Shown here: positions 54,064 through 63,413 of the stretch, piece after piece | How the letters are laid out: each line of letters opens with the position of its first letter | Numbering within the stretch: the stretch's first letter is position 1 | Assembly (NCBI RefSeq): GCF_000015565.1 | Contig: NC_008786.1 | Span: forward strand, 62,001 to 126,000 | DNA from: Verminephrobacter eiseniae EF01-2 | GTDB taxonomy: Bacteria; Pseudomonadota; Gammaproteobacteria; Burkholderiales; Burkholderiaceae_C | Length of the DNA: 64,000 nucleotides | Reading direction: 5' to 3' | The notes under the pieces: model-generated | What the model was told of the DNA's origin: nothing | What the model saw: the letters and a program-made list of their open reading frames with translations, nothing else | Databases searched by the model: none | Program-made: the position numbers and the translations under genes

Positions 54064-55080
54064 ATGGCACAATCTGATTTATTGGTTGATCTGTTTAAAA
54101 CCGCGACCAGCGGAGATCAGCTTGCGTTCCGAAAAATCGCCGAAGGGCTGATTCAGGAAGAAAAGCAAAAGGGTCACCGATTGCTGGCGGAGCGGCTGGC
54201 CAAAGCGCTTCAAGCCAATGCAACGCCTTTTGCACGGCCTCCGGCGGCGAAGATGAATGGTGGCAGTATGAACAAGGAACTGTTTTACGAGATGACGCCA
54301 GAGCGCAATCTGGACAGCCTGATATTGCCCGAGAAGATCAAGACGCAGGTGCGGGAGCTTATTGAAGAACAGCACCGTTCAGAACTACTCCACGCACATA
54401 ACCTGCACGCGCGAAATCGGGTCTTGCTCGCGGGTCCGCCTGGCAATGGCAAAACGACGCTGGCGGAAGCCTTGGCTTTTGAACTGATGTACCCGCTCAT
54501 CGTCATTCGTTACGAAACATTGGTGGGCAGCTATCTTGGTGAAACATCGAGCCGATTGAAAAACGTGCTGGATTACGCCAGAACACAGCGTTGCGTATTG
54601 TTTTTCGATGAATTCGAGACCCTGGGCAAGGAGCGCGGCGATACGCATGAGACCGGGGAAATCAAAAGGGTCGTGAGCTCTTTGCTGCTGCAACTGGATG
54701 CAATGCCTGACTACGTGGTGGTGGTCGCAGCGAGCAATCACCCGGAGCTACTGGACAAGGCCGTCTGGCGGCGTTTTCAACTGCGCATCGAATTGCCCAG
54801 GCCAAGCCGTGAGCAGTTGACCATTTGCATTGCGTCCATTGCACAGCGCTGCAATATCAATTTTGGTTACGAACCGGAAACCTTGGCAAAACACCTGTCG
54901 GGGTTGAATTTTGCCGAAGTGGAAGAGTTTTGTCTTGGTGTGGTTCGTCGCGCCGTGCTCGACATGAAAACGGAAAACGCCAAGCCGTTGACCCAACTGA
55001 AACTTGAGCAGTGGAAAAGCCGTTTCAAATCGGCACATGACAAACCTGCGACAACAGCCAGCAAAGGAATTGATCGCTGA
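54064..55080 (+). CDS. AAA+ ATPase of an IetAS-like pair
   Basis: A 338-residue AAA+ protein. Walker A is GPPGNGKTT (residues 124-132), Walker B VLFFDEFETLG (178-188), sensor 1 VVVAASNHPE, and a C-terminal arginine finger in AVWRRFQLRIELP. The N-terminal 80 residues are a helical, charged segment that may bind the partner. Its stop shares one base with the start of a subtilisin-like protease gene, the arrangement of the ietA-ietS system (plasmid-stability and anti-phage). The gene is clearly lower in GC than the DUF499 and PglZ genes, so it was probably acquired separately. Confidence 0.85.
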   Translation: MAQSDLLVDLFKTATSGDQLAFRKIAEGLIQEEKQKGHRLLAERLAKALQANATPFARPPAAKMNGGSMNKELFYEMTPERNLDSLILPEKIKTQVRELIEEQHRSELLHAHNLHARNRVLLAGPPGNGKTTLAEALAFELMYPLIVIRYETLVGSYLGETSSRLKNVLDYARTQRCVLFFDEFETLGKERGDTHETGEIKRVVSSLLLQLDAMPDYVVVVAASNHPELLDKAVWRRFQLRIELPRPSREQLTICIASIAQRCNINFGYEPETLAKHLSGLNFAEVEEFCLGVVRRAVLDMKTENAKPLTQLKLEQWKSRFKSAHDKPATTASKGIDR

Positions 55081-57698
55081 TGGAAAACCATTTTCCCTTG
55101 CTGGTATTCCCGCAAGCAAGAACCATTGACCCCCCAAAGGGGTCGGGCTTTACACCAAGCAAGCCACATCTTCCCGAACATGACAGGCAGGTGGCGCGTC
55201 TCGATGCGCAGCTAGCTTCTCTACAGCAGGATTTTGATCGCTACAAGGCCGATATCAGTGGTTCAGTGGCGGGGCTGGAGCCGGAGACGGTTCTGGTCAT
55301 CGAAATCGCAGGCCATTTCGACGAATTCAGGCAGGCCGTGGAAGCCATTGGACTGGAATGGCTTGGCGAGTGGGATGTCGATGATATCGAACCAGATGAA
55401 GATTTTTTTGAGCAAGACAAAAAAGGTGAAAAAACTGACAAACCGGTAAAGGTGCGTGTGTTTCTATCGTTTGGCAATGAAGCCGGAATGCGGGAGTTGC
55501 TGTCGCTATGGGGACATTGGAAAAATAGGCACACACTCCCACGCGGAAAAACAAAATGGCGCGATGTGTTCAATCAGACCTTGCAAATTCGCCGCTGGGG
55601 AATGGAAGAGGCGCTGCGCGAGACAGGTATGCTGGATCGCTGGCGAGATTTGCTCGACCCCATCAATCCGGCGCAACCAATCCACTGTCAGATCGAGCTG
55701 TTCTATCGCAAATCAGAAGACAGACGCAGGCAGGGCGAGCGCAATGTTGTCGCATTGCTGGAAGCGGCTGCTGGCCGCACATTGAGTAGCTTTATCGACA
55801 TGCCGGAAATCGCCTTTCATGCGGTCAAGGCCGAATTGCCCGCAGAAAGCATCCGGCAGCTTTTGAACGATCTGGATTCCGAGGCTCACGACACCGACAT
55901 CCAGATTTTCAAGTTTCACGGCGTCATGTATTTCCGCACCACCGGGCAAAGCCTTGCAGTCACGGAAGACGGCGAAGGCGTTGATACAGAAATAGCCGAA
56001 GGGGTAGTTAACCTGCCCCCCATCGCAGCCATTCTCGATGGTGCGCCCAATGTGCAGCATCAGGCACTGAAGGGGCGATTGTTGCCGGACGACCCGGACA
56101 ATCTTTCTGCGCAGTACCAACCGGGTGAAAGAAAGCACGGCACGGCAATGGCGTCTCTGGTGGTGCATGGAGAAATGGCGGGCGGCCAATCCGATCCGTT
56201 GCCGCGTCTGGTGTATGTACTGCCCATCATGCAGCCAGACCCTCACTCCATGAACCGGAGCGAGCATGTTCCCGATGAGATTTTCTTCGAGGATCGCATT
56301 GCGCGTGCGGTCAGGCGGATGTTTGAAGGCGAAGGCACAACGCCCGCACAAGCACCCGGTATTTGCATCATCAATCTCTCCATCGGCGACCCGGCACGCC
56401 CTTTCATTCACACGCCCAGCCCTTGGGCAAGGCTGCTGGATTGGCTGTCGTGGAAGTACCGTGTGCTTTTCTGCGTAAGCGCCGGAAACTATCCAGATGC
56501 CATCGACATTGCTTTGTCTGGGCCGGAATATCTGGCCTTGACCGACACCAAAAAGGTCGAGCATGTGCTTAAGTGCATTCAGACCCAGTTGTCCGGGCGG
56601 CGAATCCTGTCTCCTGCAGAATCCATCAATGCCATCACGATCGGCGCAACCCACTCTGACAACGGTGGAAACTATTACCAAGGGCAGCGCACAGACTTGC
56701 TACCCAGCGCATCGTTGTTTAGCCCTGCTGCGCGGCTTGGGCATGGGTTTCGCCGTTCCATCAAGCCGGAAATACTCCTCCCAGGGGGGCGGCAACTTTA
56801 TCGCACCCCAGTGCTGGATAGCCAAACCATCTATCAACTGGATGGCGGGCTTGCTGCGCCGGGCCAGCAAGTCGCCTGGGACAGCAATCAGGCTGGTGCT
56901 TTGTCGCAAACCGCCCATACACGCGGCACCAGCAACGCCACAGCCCTTGCCACGCGCAGCGCGGCACGCATTTATGAAGTACTCGATGCACTGCGCGCGG
57001 AGCACGGAGAGAACATTCCGCAAGAGCTGATTTCCGTACTCATCAAGGCGCTGCTGGTGCATGGCGCAAAGCACGATAATGATGCCCGCAAAGCAATCAT
57101 CTCAGCACTCAAACCGCCTGCGCACCAATCCAAAGAAGTCACAGGCCGCTATCTCGGGTACGGTGCCGTCGATATTGAACGGGTTCTGGCCTGCACCGAG
57201 CAGCGCGGCACGGTGTTGGGTTGTGGCGAAATTCATGAAAATGAAATCCATGAATATCGGCTGCCGCTTCCTCCCGGTCTTGCCAGTTGTCGGGTTTGGC
57301 GTCGCATGGTGGTGACCTTGGCATGGTTTACTCCCATCAACCCAAACCATCGATATTTGCGCGAGGCCAAACTCGAACTTTCGCCCTCTGGCGGCTGGGA
57401 GGATTCGCAACTCAAACTTGAACCCCAAGAGGCAGACCGTCACCAAGTCTTGCGCGGCACAGTGCAGCATGAGGTGCGTGAAGGTGAGAAAAAAATCGCA
57501 GCTTATCAGGATGGCGACAGCATATTGCTGCAAGTGACCTGCAAAAAAGATGCGACAGCCAAACTCGACCACGCCATTCCTTACGGCCTGGCCGTCACTC
57601 TGGAAGTGGCCGAAGGTATTCCCATCCCCATTTATGAACAACTCCGCACCAGACTTCAGGCGCGATTGGCGGTAGGCGCTGCCGGAGGAACACGCTAA
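55080..57698 (+). CDS. Subtilisin-like S8 serine protease of an IetAS-like pair
   Basis: An 872-residue protein. A 300-residue N-terminal domain with no recognised motif precedes the S8 catalytic domain: Asp320 in IAAILDGAPN, His353 in RKHGTAMASLVVHGE, oxyanion Asn470 in VSAGNYPD, and Ser618 in RGTSNATALATRSAA. The C-terminal 200 residues are beta-rich. No signal peptide is seen, so it acts in the cytosol, presumably as an ATPase-controlled protease in the manner of IetS. It overlaps the ATPase upstream and the DUF1156 gene downstream by one base each. GC content is lower than in the flanking methyltransferase. Confidence 0.86.
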   Translation: MENHFPLLVFPQARTIDPPKGSGFTPSKPHLPEHDRQVARLDAQLASLQQDFDRYKADISGSVAGLEPETVLVIEIAGHFDEFRQAVEAIGLEWLGEWDVDDIEPDEDFFEQDKKGEKTDKPVKVRVFLSFGNEAGMRELLSLWGHWKNRHTLPRGKTKWRDVFNQTLQIRRWGMEEALRETGMLDRWRDLLDPINPAQPIHCQIELFYRKSEDRRRQGERNVVALLEAAAGRTLSSFIDMPEIAFHAVKAELPAESIRQLLNDLDSEAHDTDIQIFKFHGVMYFRTTGQSLAVTEDGEGVDTEIAEGVVNLPPIAAILDGAPNVQHQALKGRLLPDDPDNLSAQYQPGERKHGTAMASLVVHGEMAGGQSDPLPRLVYVLPIMQPDPHSMNRSEHVPDEIFFEDRIARAVRRMFEGEGTTPAQAPGICIINLSIGDPARPFIHTPSPWARLLDWLSWKYRVLFCVSAGNYPDAIDIALSGPEYLALTDTKKVEHVLKCIQTQLSGRRILSPAESINAITIGATHSDNGGNYYQGQRTDLLPSASLFSPAARLGHGFRRSIKPEILLPGGRQLYRTPVLDSQTIYQLDGGLAAPGQQVAWDSNQAGALSQTAHTRGTSNATALATRSAARIYEVLDALRAEHGENIPQELISVLIKALLVHGAKHDNDARKAIISALKPPAHQSKEVTGRYLGYGAVDIERVLACTEQRGTVLGCGEIHENEIHEYRLPLPPGLASCRVWRRMVVTLAWFTPINPNHRYLREAKLELSPSGGWEDSQLKLEPQEADRHQVLRGTVQHEVREGEKKIAAYQDGDSILLQVTCKKDATAKLDHAIPYGLAVTLEVAEGIPIPIYEQLRTRLQARLAVGAAGGTR

Positions 57699-60600
57699 TG
57701 GCCACCAAAAAAGAACAACTGGCGCAAGAAGTCGCCAAGATCGTTGGCGCTGGCAAGGCGGTGGCCATGGAAACTGTCGATTTCAACGACCCGAACCGTC
57801 CCAAGACCTGTCTGGAGGTAGATTTCCCCATCTTGCCGGTCAACCAGGTGGCGATCATCGAAGGCAATGCGGGCAAGCCCATCTACCAGATGTCGAAATG
57901 GTGGGCGCGGCGGCGCTCCAGCGTGTTTCGCTCAATGTTGATTGCGGCGGCGACCAAGGCGCCCGAAGACAAATCCCATGCGGCCAGGCTGGTGTGGGAC
58001 AACTACTACGCCAACCACCAGAAGAAAGGCGCGTTCAAGCACCTGAAGGTGGCGGACATCTTCATGGGCGGCGGCACCACGCTGGTGGAAGGCTCGCGCC
58101 TCGGGATGCAGATGATCGGCAACGACCTGAACCCGGTCGCGTGGTTCGTGGTCAAGCAGGAGCTGGCCGATGTCGATCTGGAGGAGGTCAGAAAGCTGCT
58201 CGCCGACATCGAGGCCGAGGTCAAGCCGCAGATCATGCCGTACTACTGCTGCGACGGCCCCAACGGTGAAACAGGCCGGTGGACGCATCTGCCGAGCAAG
58301 CAGGCGATGCCCGCCGGCTTCGACCCGCTGGCCATTCCGCGCCAGGAGCGCAAGGATTACGGCTACGAAGGTCCGGAGATCATCTACACCTTCTGGGCCA
58401 AGCATGGCCCCTGTCAGGTGACCGGCTGCGGCCACCGCACGCCGATCATGAGCAGCCCGGTGATGGCGGTGAAATCGATCAGCGTCAAGCACTGGGAACA
58501 TGCGTGCAGCCAGTGCGGCGGTGATTTCCACGTTGAAGAAAATGCGGCACGCATGGCGCCCGATGTGCCGCTGTATGTCGCGCCGGGCGAATATCCGCAT
58601 TCGACGCTGGACCCCGTGCGCGGCGCGCTGTGCCCGCACTGCGGCCACGCGGAAATGATCAAGCTCGGCAAGGGCAAGAACAAGAAGGTGGAACTAAGCC
58701 TGCTGGTGCATCCGCAGTGGCTGGCCGGTTCGCCCAGGCAGAACGCGAGCGGCCAGCCCTACGGCGGGTCGGCGCAGGACGATGCGGCCGCGACCACGCG
58801 CTGGGATCAGGCGCGCGCCGGGAAGATTCGGCTGTTGGAGGTGCGCGGGGCGCTGCCCGATGCCGTGACCTGCCCGGAGACCGGCGCCACGTTCGCGCCA
58901 GAAAAAGGCACGGTGCCGAAAAAGTCGCACTACGCCTGTGGCGCCTGCGGCACGGTGCAGGATGTGTTGAGCACCATCGAGGCCACCGGCAAGACCGGGC
59001 CGATGGCGGCCTACGCGGTGCAGGGCCATGCGCCCAAGCGCGATGCAGAAGGCATGCCGTACCGCGGGCGCTTCTTCGCCGCTTACGACGTGGAGCACGC
59101 CCGGCAGTACGACGCCGCGCTCGTGGAATGGGATGCGCGCAAAAATGGTGACCTGAAGGACTATTGGCCGCGATCTGCTGTGCCCTTTGGCTTCATGACC
59201 GGCATCGCCAATGGCGATATCCGCGAGGGCCACGGCTTCACGCACTGGTGGACGATGTTCAACCCGCGCCAGTTGCTGGTTCACGCGCAACTGCTCAAGG
59301 CCGTCACGACTGCCGGGGACTACGACTGGAAGGTGCGAGAGTTTGTACTCGGAGCATTTCAGCAGTACTTGCGGAACCAAAGTCTGTTCACGCTCTGGAA
59401 TGTGCAAGGCGACAAACTGGAGCCCCAGTTCGCAAACAACAATTACCACCCCAAGTCCACGGTTGTCGAAAACTGCGTTTTCCCATCGCTTGGTCGCGGC
59501 AATTGGGCCTCGTGCATCGAGGGCATCAATGAAGGCCGCGAGTGGGCGGCACAACCGTGGGAAGCGGTCAGCATTGAGAGCCTCAAGCGTCGTGACCCTG
59601 CGCTGGCGGAGCAGTTGGCTGGCAAGAGCGAAAAGGTCATGCCAGGTGACCCGGTGCGAGGTGCCGCCGTGCTTCAAGGCTCATCGACCGACCTTGCCCA
59701 GATTGGCAGCGCCAGCCTCGATCTGGTCATCACCGATCCGCCCTTCGGCGGCCTGCTGCACTACTCGGAACTGTCCGATTTCTTCTACGTCTGGCTGCGC
59801 CTCGCGTTGAAGGAAAAATACCCGGATTACTTCGGCGCTGAATACACGCCCAAGTCGCTGGAGGCCGTCGCCAACCGCGCCCGCGAGCCGGAAGACCCGG
59901 ATGGCTTCTACCAGCGCCTTCTCACCCAGTGCTGGCGCGAAGCGCATCGCCTGCTCAAGCCCGGCGGCATCCTCGCATTCACCTTTCACCACAGCGAAGA
60001 CGAGCCGTGGGTGGCGGTGCTGGAGTCTCTCTTTGACGCGGGTTACTACCTCGAAGCGACCTACCCGATTCGCTCCGACGAAACCAAGGGCGAAGGTGAG
60101 TTCGGTTCCAAGACCATCGAGTACGACATCATCCATGTCTGCCGCAAGCGCACAGAAGAACCCAAGCCCGTCAGTTGGGGCCGGATGCGCCGCGAGGTGA
60201 TGGCCGATGTGCGCCAGTTGCAGGCGATGCTGGAGAACCACGCCAAGGAAGGCTTGCCCGCCGCAGACATTCAGGTGATCCGGCGCGGCAAGGCGCTGGA
60301 ATATTTCTCGCGCCACTATGGCAAGGTGTTTGTGGACGAGGGCCGGGCGATATCGGTCAAGGATGCCTTGGTCGGCATCAACCAACTCATCGACGACGAT
60401 GCCGACAAGGGCAAGGAGGCGCCGCCAGTCAACGCCGAGCCGATGACGCGCCAGTTCCTGCGCACCTTCGGCACCGCCACCGAGATAAAGCGCGATCAGT
60501 TGCAAAAATTCCTCAAAGGCTCGATCACCACGCCGGATGAATTCGTGCAGCGCGGCTGGTGCGCGGAAAAGAACAAGCTGTTCACCCGCACCGAGCCGCT

Positions 60601-60913
60601 GGAGTTTGCACGCGAGTGGTCGGGCCGGCATCGTCGCAAACTGACCTCCGACCTGGATCAGGCGCTGGTGCTGATCGGCGCGTGCATCGATGGCAGCGGC
60701 ATCAATGCTTCGGACACGCTGAAGAACGGCCACTTCAAGCCGCATGTCGCGCTCAAACCGCTGCTGGAATGGCTGCACCGCAATGGCCCGGATCAGCCCA
60801 CCCGCAATGCGGCTGCGCGCGCGGTGTCGATCTACACCGCATGGCACGCCAGCCAGGCGCACCGGTCCGTGCAGGGTTCCTTGTTCGATGGCGATGGGGA
60901 GTACGAAGCATGA
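57698..60913 (+). CDS. DUF1156-family DNA methyltransferase with zinc-ribbon cysteines
   Basis: A 1071-residue enzyme. The N-terminal DUF1156 region has ILPVNQVAIIEGNAGKPIYQ and the WWARRRSSVFR motif. SAM-binding motif I is IFMGGGTTLVEG (near residue 122), and catalytic motif IV is VITDPPFGG with D680-P-P-F. Between them lies a cysteine-rich part: CQVTGCGH, CSQCGG, CPHCGH and CGACGT, fitting one or two zinc ribbons. DPPF-type motifs occur in adenine-N6 and cytosine-N4 methyltransferases, so the base is uncertain. In BREX/DISARM-like systems such enzymes mark host DNA. Its start overlaps the protease stop (TAATG), and its stop overlaps the next gene (ATGA). Confidence 0.88.
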   Translation: MATKKEQLAQEVAKIVGAGKAVAMETVDFNDPNRPKTCLEVDFPILPVNQVAIIEGNAGKPIYQMSKWWARRRSSVFRSMLIAAATKAPEDKSHAARLVWDNYYANHQKKGAFKHLKVADIFMGGGTTLVEGSRLGMQMIGNDLNPVAWFVVKQELADVDLEEVRKLLADIEAEVKPQIMPYYCCDGPNGETGRWTHLPSKQAMPAGFDPLAIPRQERKDYGYEGPEIIYTFWAKHGPCQVTGCGHRTPIMSSPVMAVKSISVKHWEHACSQCGGDFHVEENAARMAPDVPLYVAPGEYPHSTLDPVRGALCPHCGHAEMIKLGKGKNKKVELSLLVHPQWLAGSPRQNASGQPYGGSAQDDAAATTRWDQARAGKIRLLEVRGALPDAVTCPETGATFAPEKGTVPKKSHYACGACGTVQDVLSTIEATGKTGPMAAYAVQGHAPKRDAEGMPYRGRFFAAYDVEHARQYDAALVEWDARKNGDLKDYWPRSAVPFGFMTGIANGDIREGHGFTHWWTMFNPRQLLVHAQLLKAVTTAGDYDWKVREFVLGAFQQYLRNQSLFTLWNVQGDKLEPQFANNNYHPKSTVVENCVFPSLGRGNWASCIEGINEGREWAAQPWEAVSIESLKRRDPALAEQLAGKSEKVMPGDPVRGAAVLQGSSTDLAQIGSASLDLVITDPPFGGLLHYSELSDFFYVWLRLALKEKYPDYFGAEYTPKSLEAVANRAREPEDPDGFYQRLLTQCWREAHRLLKPGGILAFTFHHSEDEPWVAVLESLFDAGYYLEATYPIRSDETKGEGEFGSKTIEYDIIHVCRKRTEEPKPVSWGRMRREVMADVRQLQAMLENHAKEGLPAADIQVIRRGKALEYFSRHYGKVFVDEGRAISVKDALVGINQLIDDDADKGKEAPPVNAEPMTRQFLRTFGTATEIKRDQLQKFLKGSITTPDEFVQRGWCAEKNKLFTRTEPLEFAREWSGRHRRKLTSDLDQALVLIGACIDGSGINASDTLKNGHFKPHVALKPLLEWLHRNGPDQPTRNAAARAVSIYTAWHASQAHRSVQGSLFDGDGEYEA

Positions 60914-61410
60914 GGCAATTGCTGGACACGGTGTGGCAGCGGCGCGGCACCAGTTGGCTGTGGGATGAGGTGGCGCGCAACCAGATTTGCACGGCCAGCC
61001 AGGTGTGGAGCCTGCGCCAGTTCCTGCGCGCCGCAGACAACTGGCCGGACGATCTGCCCAGCAATGACAACCAGACCCTGGTGGTCGCCGGGCTGGATGG
61101 CAGCCTCGATCTGCTGGCCCCGGCTGATGCCGAGGCGTGGCTGGGCGATGTGATCAAGCCTGCCGTGCTGTCGTTTCAGGACGGGTACCAGGGCGAAGCG
61201 GCCTTGGTGTTCTGGCTGCCCATGGGCGACAAGCGCCTCGATGTGCAGAAATCTACCGACGCGGTGAACTGGCTGTGCGCCGCGCCACATGGCCAGAGCC
61301 GGCTCGATTTCAGTCGCATCCTGTGGGGCGAGGCCAACGAGTATCCGCAGGAGATTTTGTTGCGCGACGGCGGCAAGTCTGCGGGTCTGTTTCATCTGCG
61401 AATTACATGA
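60910..61410 (+). CDS. Unrecognised 166-residue protein of the defence operon
   Basis: I do not recognise a family. The protein starts MRQLLDTVWQRRGTSWLWDE, has alternating hydrophobic strands (NQTLVVAGLDGSLDLLAP and AALVFWLPMGDKRLDVQ), no cysteines of note apart from two, no membrane helix and no signal peptide. The C-terminal RDGGKSAGLFHLRIT closes a likely beta sheet. It overlaps the methyltransferase by four bases (ATGA) and the AlbA gene by four bases, and its GC content matches the methyltransferase. It is therefore probably an original member of the system, perhaps an adaptor; DUF3780 is one small family reported in such loci, but I cannot confirm it. Confidence 0.7.
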   Translation: MRQLLDTVWQRRGTSWLWDEVARNQICTASQVWSLRQFLRAADNWPDDLPSNDNQTLVVAGLDGSLDLLAPADAEAWLGDVIKPAVLSFQDGYQGEAALVFWLPMGDKRLDVQKSTDAVNWLCAAPHGQSRLDFSRILWGEANEYPQEILLRDGGKSAGLFHLRIT

Positions 61411-63413
61411 GGGTTGACGTTGTGTCTTCCATACTTCCCATCAACGTCGATGATTTGCTGCGTCTGCAAGGCGTTGAGTCAGCGCGCGTCGAGTTCAAGG
61501 CATCTTGGGATGAGAAAACCACGGGCTCCCAGATCATTCGGACAATCTGCGCATTTGCAAACGACTTCCAGAACTTGAACGGCGGTTACATCGTCCTTGG
61601 TGTTGCTGAACAGGACGGTGCCGCCGTCCTTCCTGCCAAAGGACTTTCTGAAAAAGAGATTGAAGACGCCCAGAAATGGATACGGGGACGCTGTAACGTC
61701 ATCGATCCGGTATATCAGCCGGTACTCTCGCCAGAAATCCATGAAGGGCAGCGGATTCTGGTGATCTGGGCGCCCGGCAGCCAAGCACGACCACATCAGG
61801 CACCAGAGTCTGTCGAAAAAGGTGCGTCCCGGAAGTTCTACATCCGGCTGGGATCGGAAACGGTGGATGCCGACAGGCAGCCAGAGTTGAAAACCCAGCT
61901 CATGCAACTGACGGCGCGCGTGCCTTTTGATGACCGGCGTGCGTTGCAGGCCAGCGTGCTTGATATTCGTGAAACCAAGGTGCGTGAGTTTTTGAATGAC
62001 ATCGGTAGTGGTTTGGTGGATGAAGCCGACACCAAGACGCTTTACCGGGCGCTGCGTATTGCAGACCCCGTGAATGGGCATGATGCCCCACGCAATGTCG
62101 GGTTACTGTTTTTCAGCCAGAACCCTGAACAGTGGTTTCCCGGTGCGCGGATAGAGGTCGTGCAGTTCGCGGGAGACTCCAGTGGCAACACGCTGGAAGA
62201 AAAGGTGTTCAGCAAGCGGCCTGTTCAGGAGCAGCTTCGGGAGTGCCTTGCCTATCTGGAGGGTTTGTCTGTCCGCATGATCCAGAAACTGCCTGGGCGA
62301 ACCCAGGCGGGCCATTGGGTCAGCTACCCATCGTTGGCTTTGCGCGAAGCTTTGGTGAATGCCGTCTATCACCGTTCGTATGAAGGCGTTCAGGAGCCGG
62401 TCAAGGTCTATCTCTATCCAGACCGGATGGAGATCATCAGCTATCCGGGGCCTGTACCGGGCGTTGAAATCAAGCATTTGGATGGCTCTGCGCCTTTGCC
62501 ACCCGTACCCGCACGTAATCGCCGTATCGGGGAACTGCTGAAAGAGTTGCGGCTGGCTGAGGGGCGCGGCACAGGCATCCCCAAGGTCAGGCGAACGATG
62601 GAACAGAATGGTTCCCCGCCACCCCGGTTCGATTTCGATGAGGCGAGGAGTTACTTCCGCGTCACACTGCCGGTGCATCCAGAGTATCAAGCGATTCTTG
62701 CGCTTCAGGATGTCGCGCATTTGCGAGCTGTCGGCGATGTCCAGGGGACGCTACAGCGCCTGCAGGAGGCATACAAGGCCAATCCCGCCACGCTGGGTGT
62801 GGCGGTTGAATTGGCGAAGGAGTTGGTTTCCAAGGGAGATGTTCATGGCGCAGAAAATATCCACCAGCAGTTCAAGGCCAGCGCCCCAGCAGCAAACTCT
62901 GCGTCGCTGATAACACTCATTGCTTCGGCGTGGCTTGATGCAGGTAAGCAGAAGGAGGCAGTTTCTTGGCTTAACAAACTGCCGCTACTGGATGCTATTG
63001 GCGATGCCTTTGAGGCAGCGATACAGGAGAAACGCGCAGGTAGGTTTGAAAAAGCGCATCGCTATTTCCAGTTAGCCGGAGATGCTGTTCTTCAGGATGT
63101 GAAGGCGCTTCACGAGTTCGCTCAAGTCAAAATGAAACTCGCGGATAAAGCTAGACCACGGCATCGTTCGGAGAGCCGGGTTGCGTACACCAAGCTGCTG
63201 GATGAGGCCAGGGAAATGTTGCAGCGTGTAGTGCAGATGAATGCTCCTCGTGCACGCCATGCATGGGCTTGGTATGACTTGGGGCGTGTGCTTCGCTGGA
63301 GCAAAGCAGCCTTGCCGGAAGTTCGCCGTGCCTTCGAGAAAGCTGTAGAGAACGACCCCCATGAGGACAGATTCTCGCGGGCGTTGAAGGAGTTGGATGA
63401 TCGCAATGGCTGA
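61407..63413 (+). CDS. AlbA_2 / HATPase_c_4 protein with TPR-like C-terminus
   Basis: A 668-residue protein. Residues about 15-130 form a Schlafen-type AlbA_2 domain (ESARVEFKASWDEK, FANDFQNLNGGYIVLGV). Residues about 250-430 resemble the ATP-binding C-terminal domain of such proteins (LREALVNAVYHRSYEG, MEIISYPGPVPG, GRGTGIPKVRRTM). From about 440 to the end, helical TPR-like repeats occur (LAKELVSKGDVHGAENIHQ, ALPEVRRAFEKAVENDP), an uncommon extension. Such proteins are usually called transcriptional regulators but several are linked to defence. GC content is lower than the flanks. It overlaps both neighbours by a few bases. Confidence 0.82.
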   Translation: MRVDVVSSILPINVDDLLRLQGVESARVEFKASWDEKTTGSQIIRTICAFANDFQNLNGGYIVLGVAEQDGAAVLPAKGLSEKEIEDAQKWIRGRCNVIDPVYQPVLSPEIHEGQRILVIWAPGSQARPHQAPESVEKGASRKFYIRLGSETVDADRQPELKTQLMQLTARVPFDDRRALQASVLDIRETKVREFLNDIGSGLVDEADTKTLYRALRIADPVNGHDAPRNVGLLFFSQNPEQWFPGARIEVVQFAGDSSGNTLEEKVFSKRPVQEQLRECLAYLEGLSVRMIQKLPGRTQAGHWVSYPSLALREALVNAVYHRSYEGVQEPVKVYLYPDRMEIISYPGPVPGVEIKHLDGSAPLPPVPARNRRIGELLKELRLAEGRGTGIPKVRRTMEQNGSPPPRFDFDEARSYFRVTLPVHPEYQAILALQDVAHLRAVGDVQGTLQRLQEAYKANPATLGVAVELAKELVSKGDVHGAENIHQQFKASAPAANSASLITLIASAWLDAGKQKEAVSWLNKLPLLDAIGDAFEAAIQEKRAGRFEKAHRYFQLAGDAVLQDVKALHEFAQVKMKLADKARPRHRSESRVAYTKLLDEAREMLQRVVQMNAPRARHAWAWYDLGRVLRWSKAALPEVRRAFEKAVENDPHEDRFSRALKELDDRNG

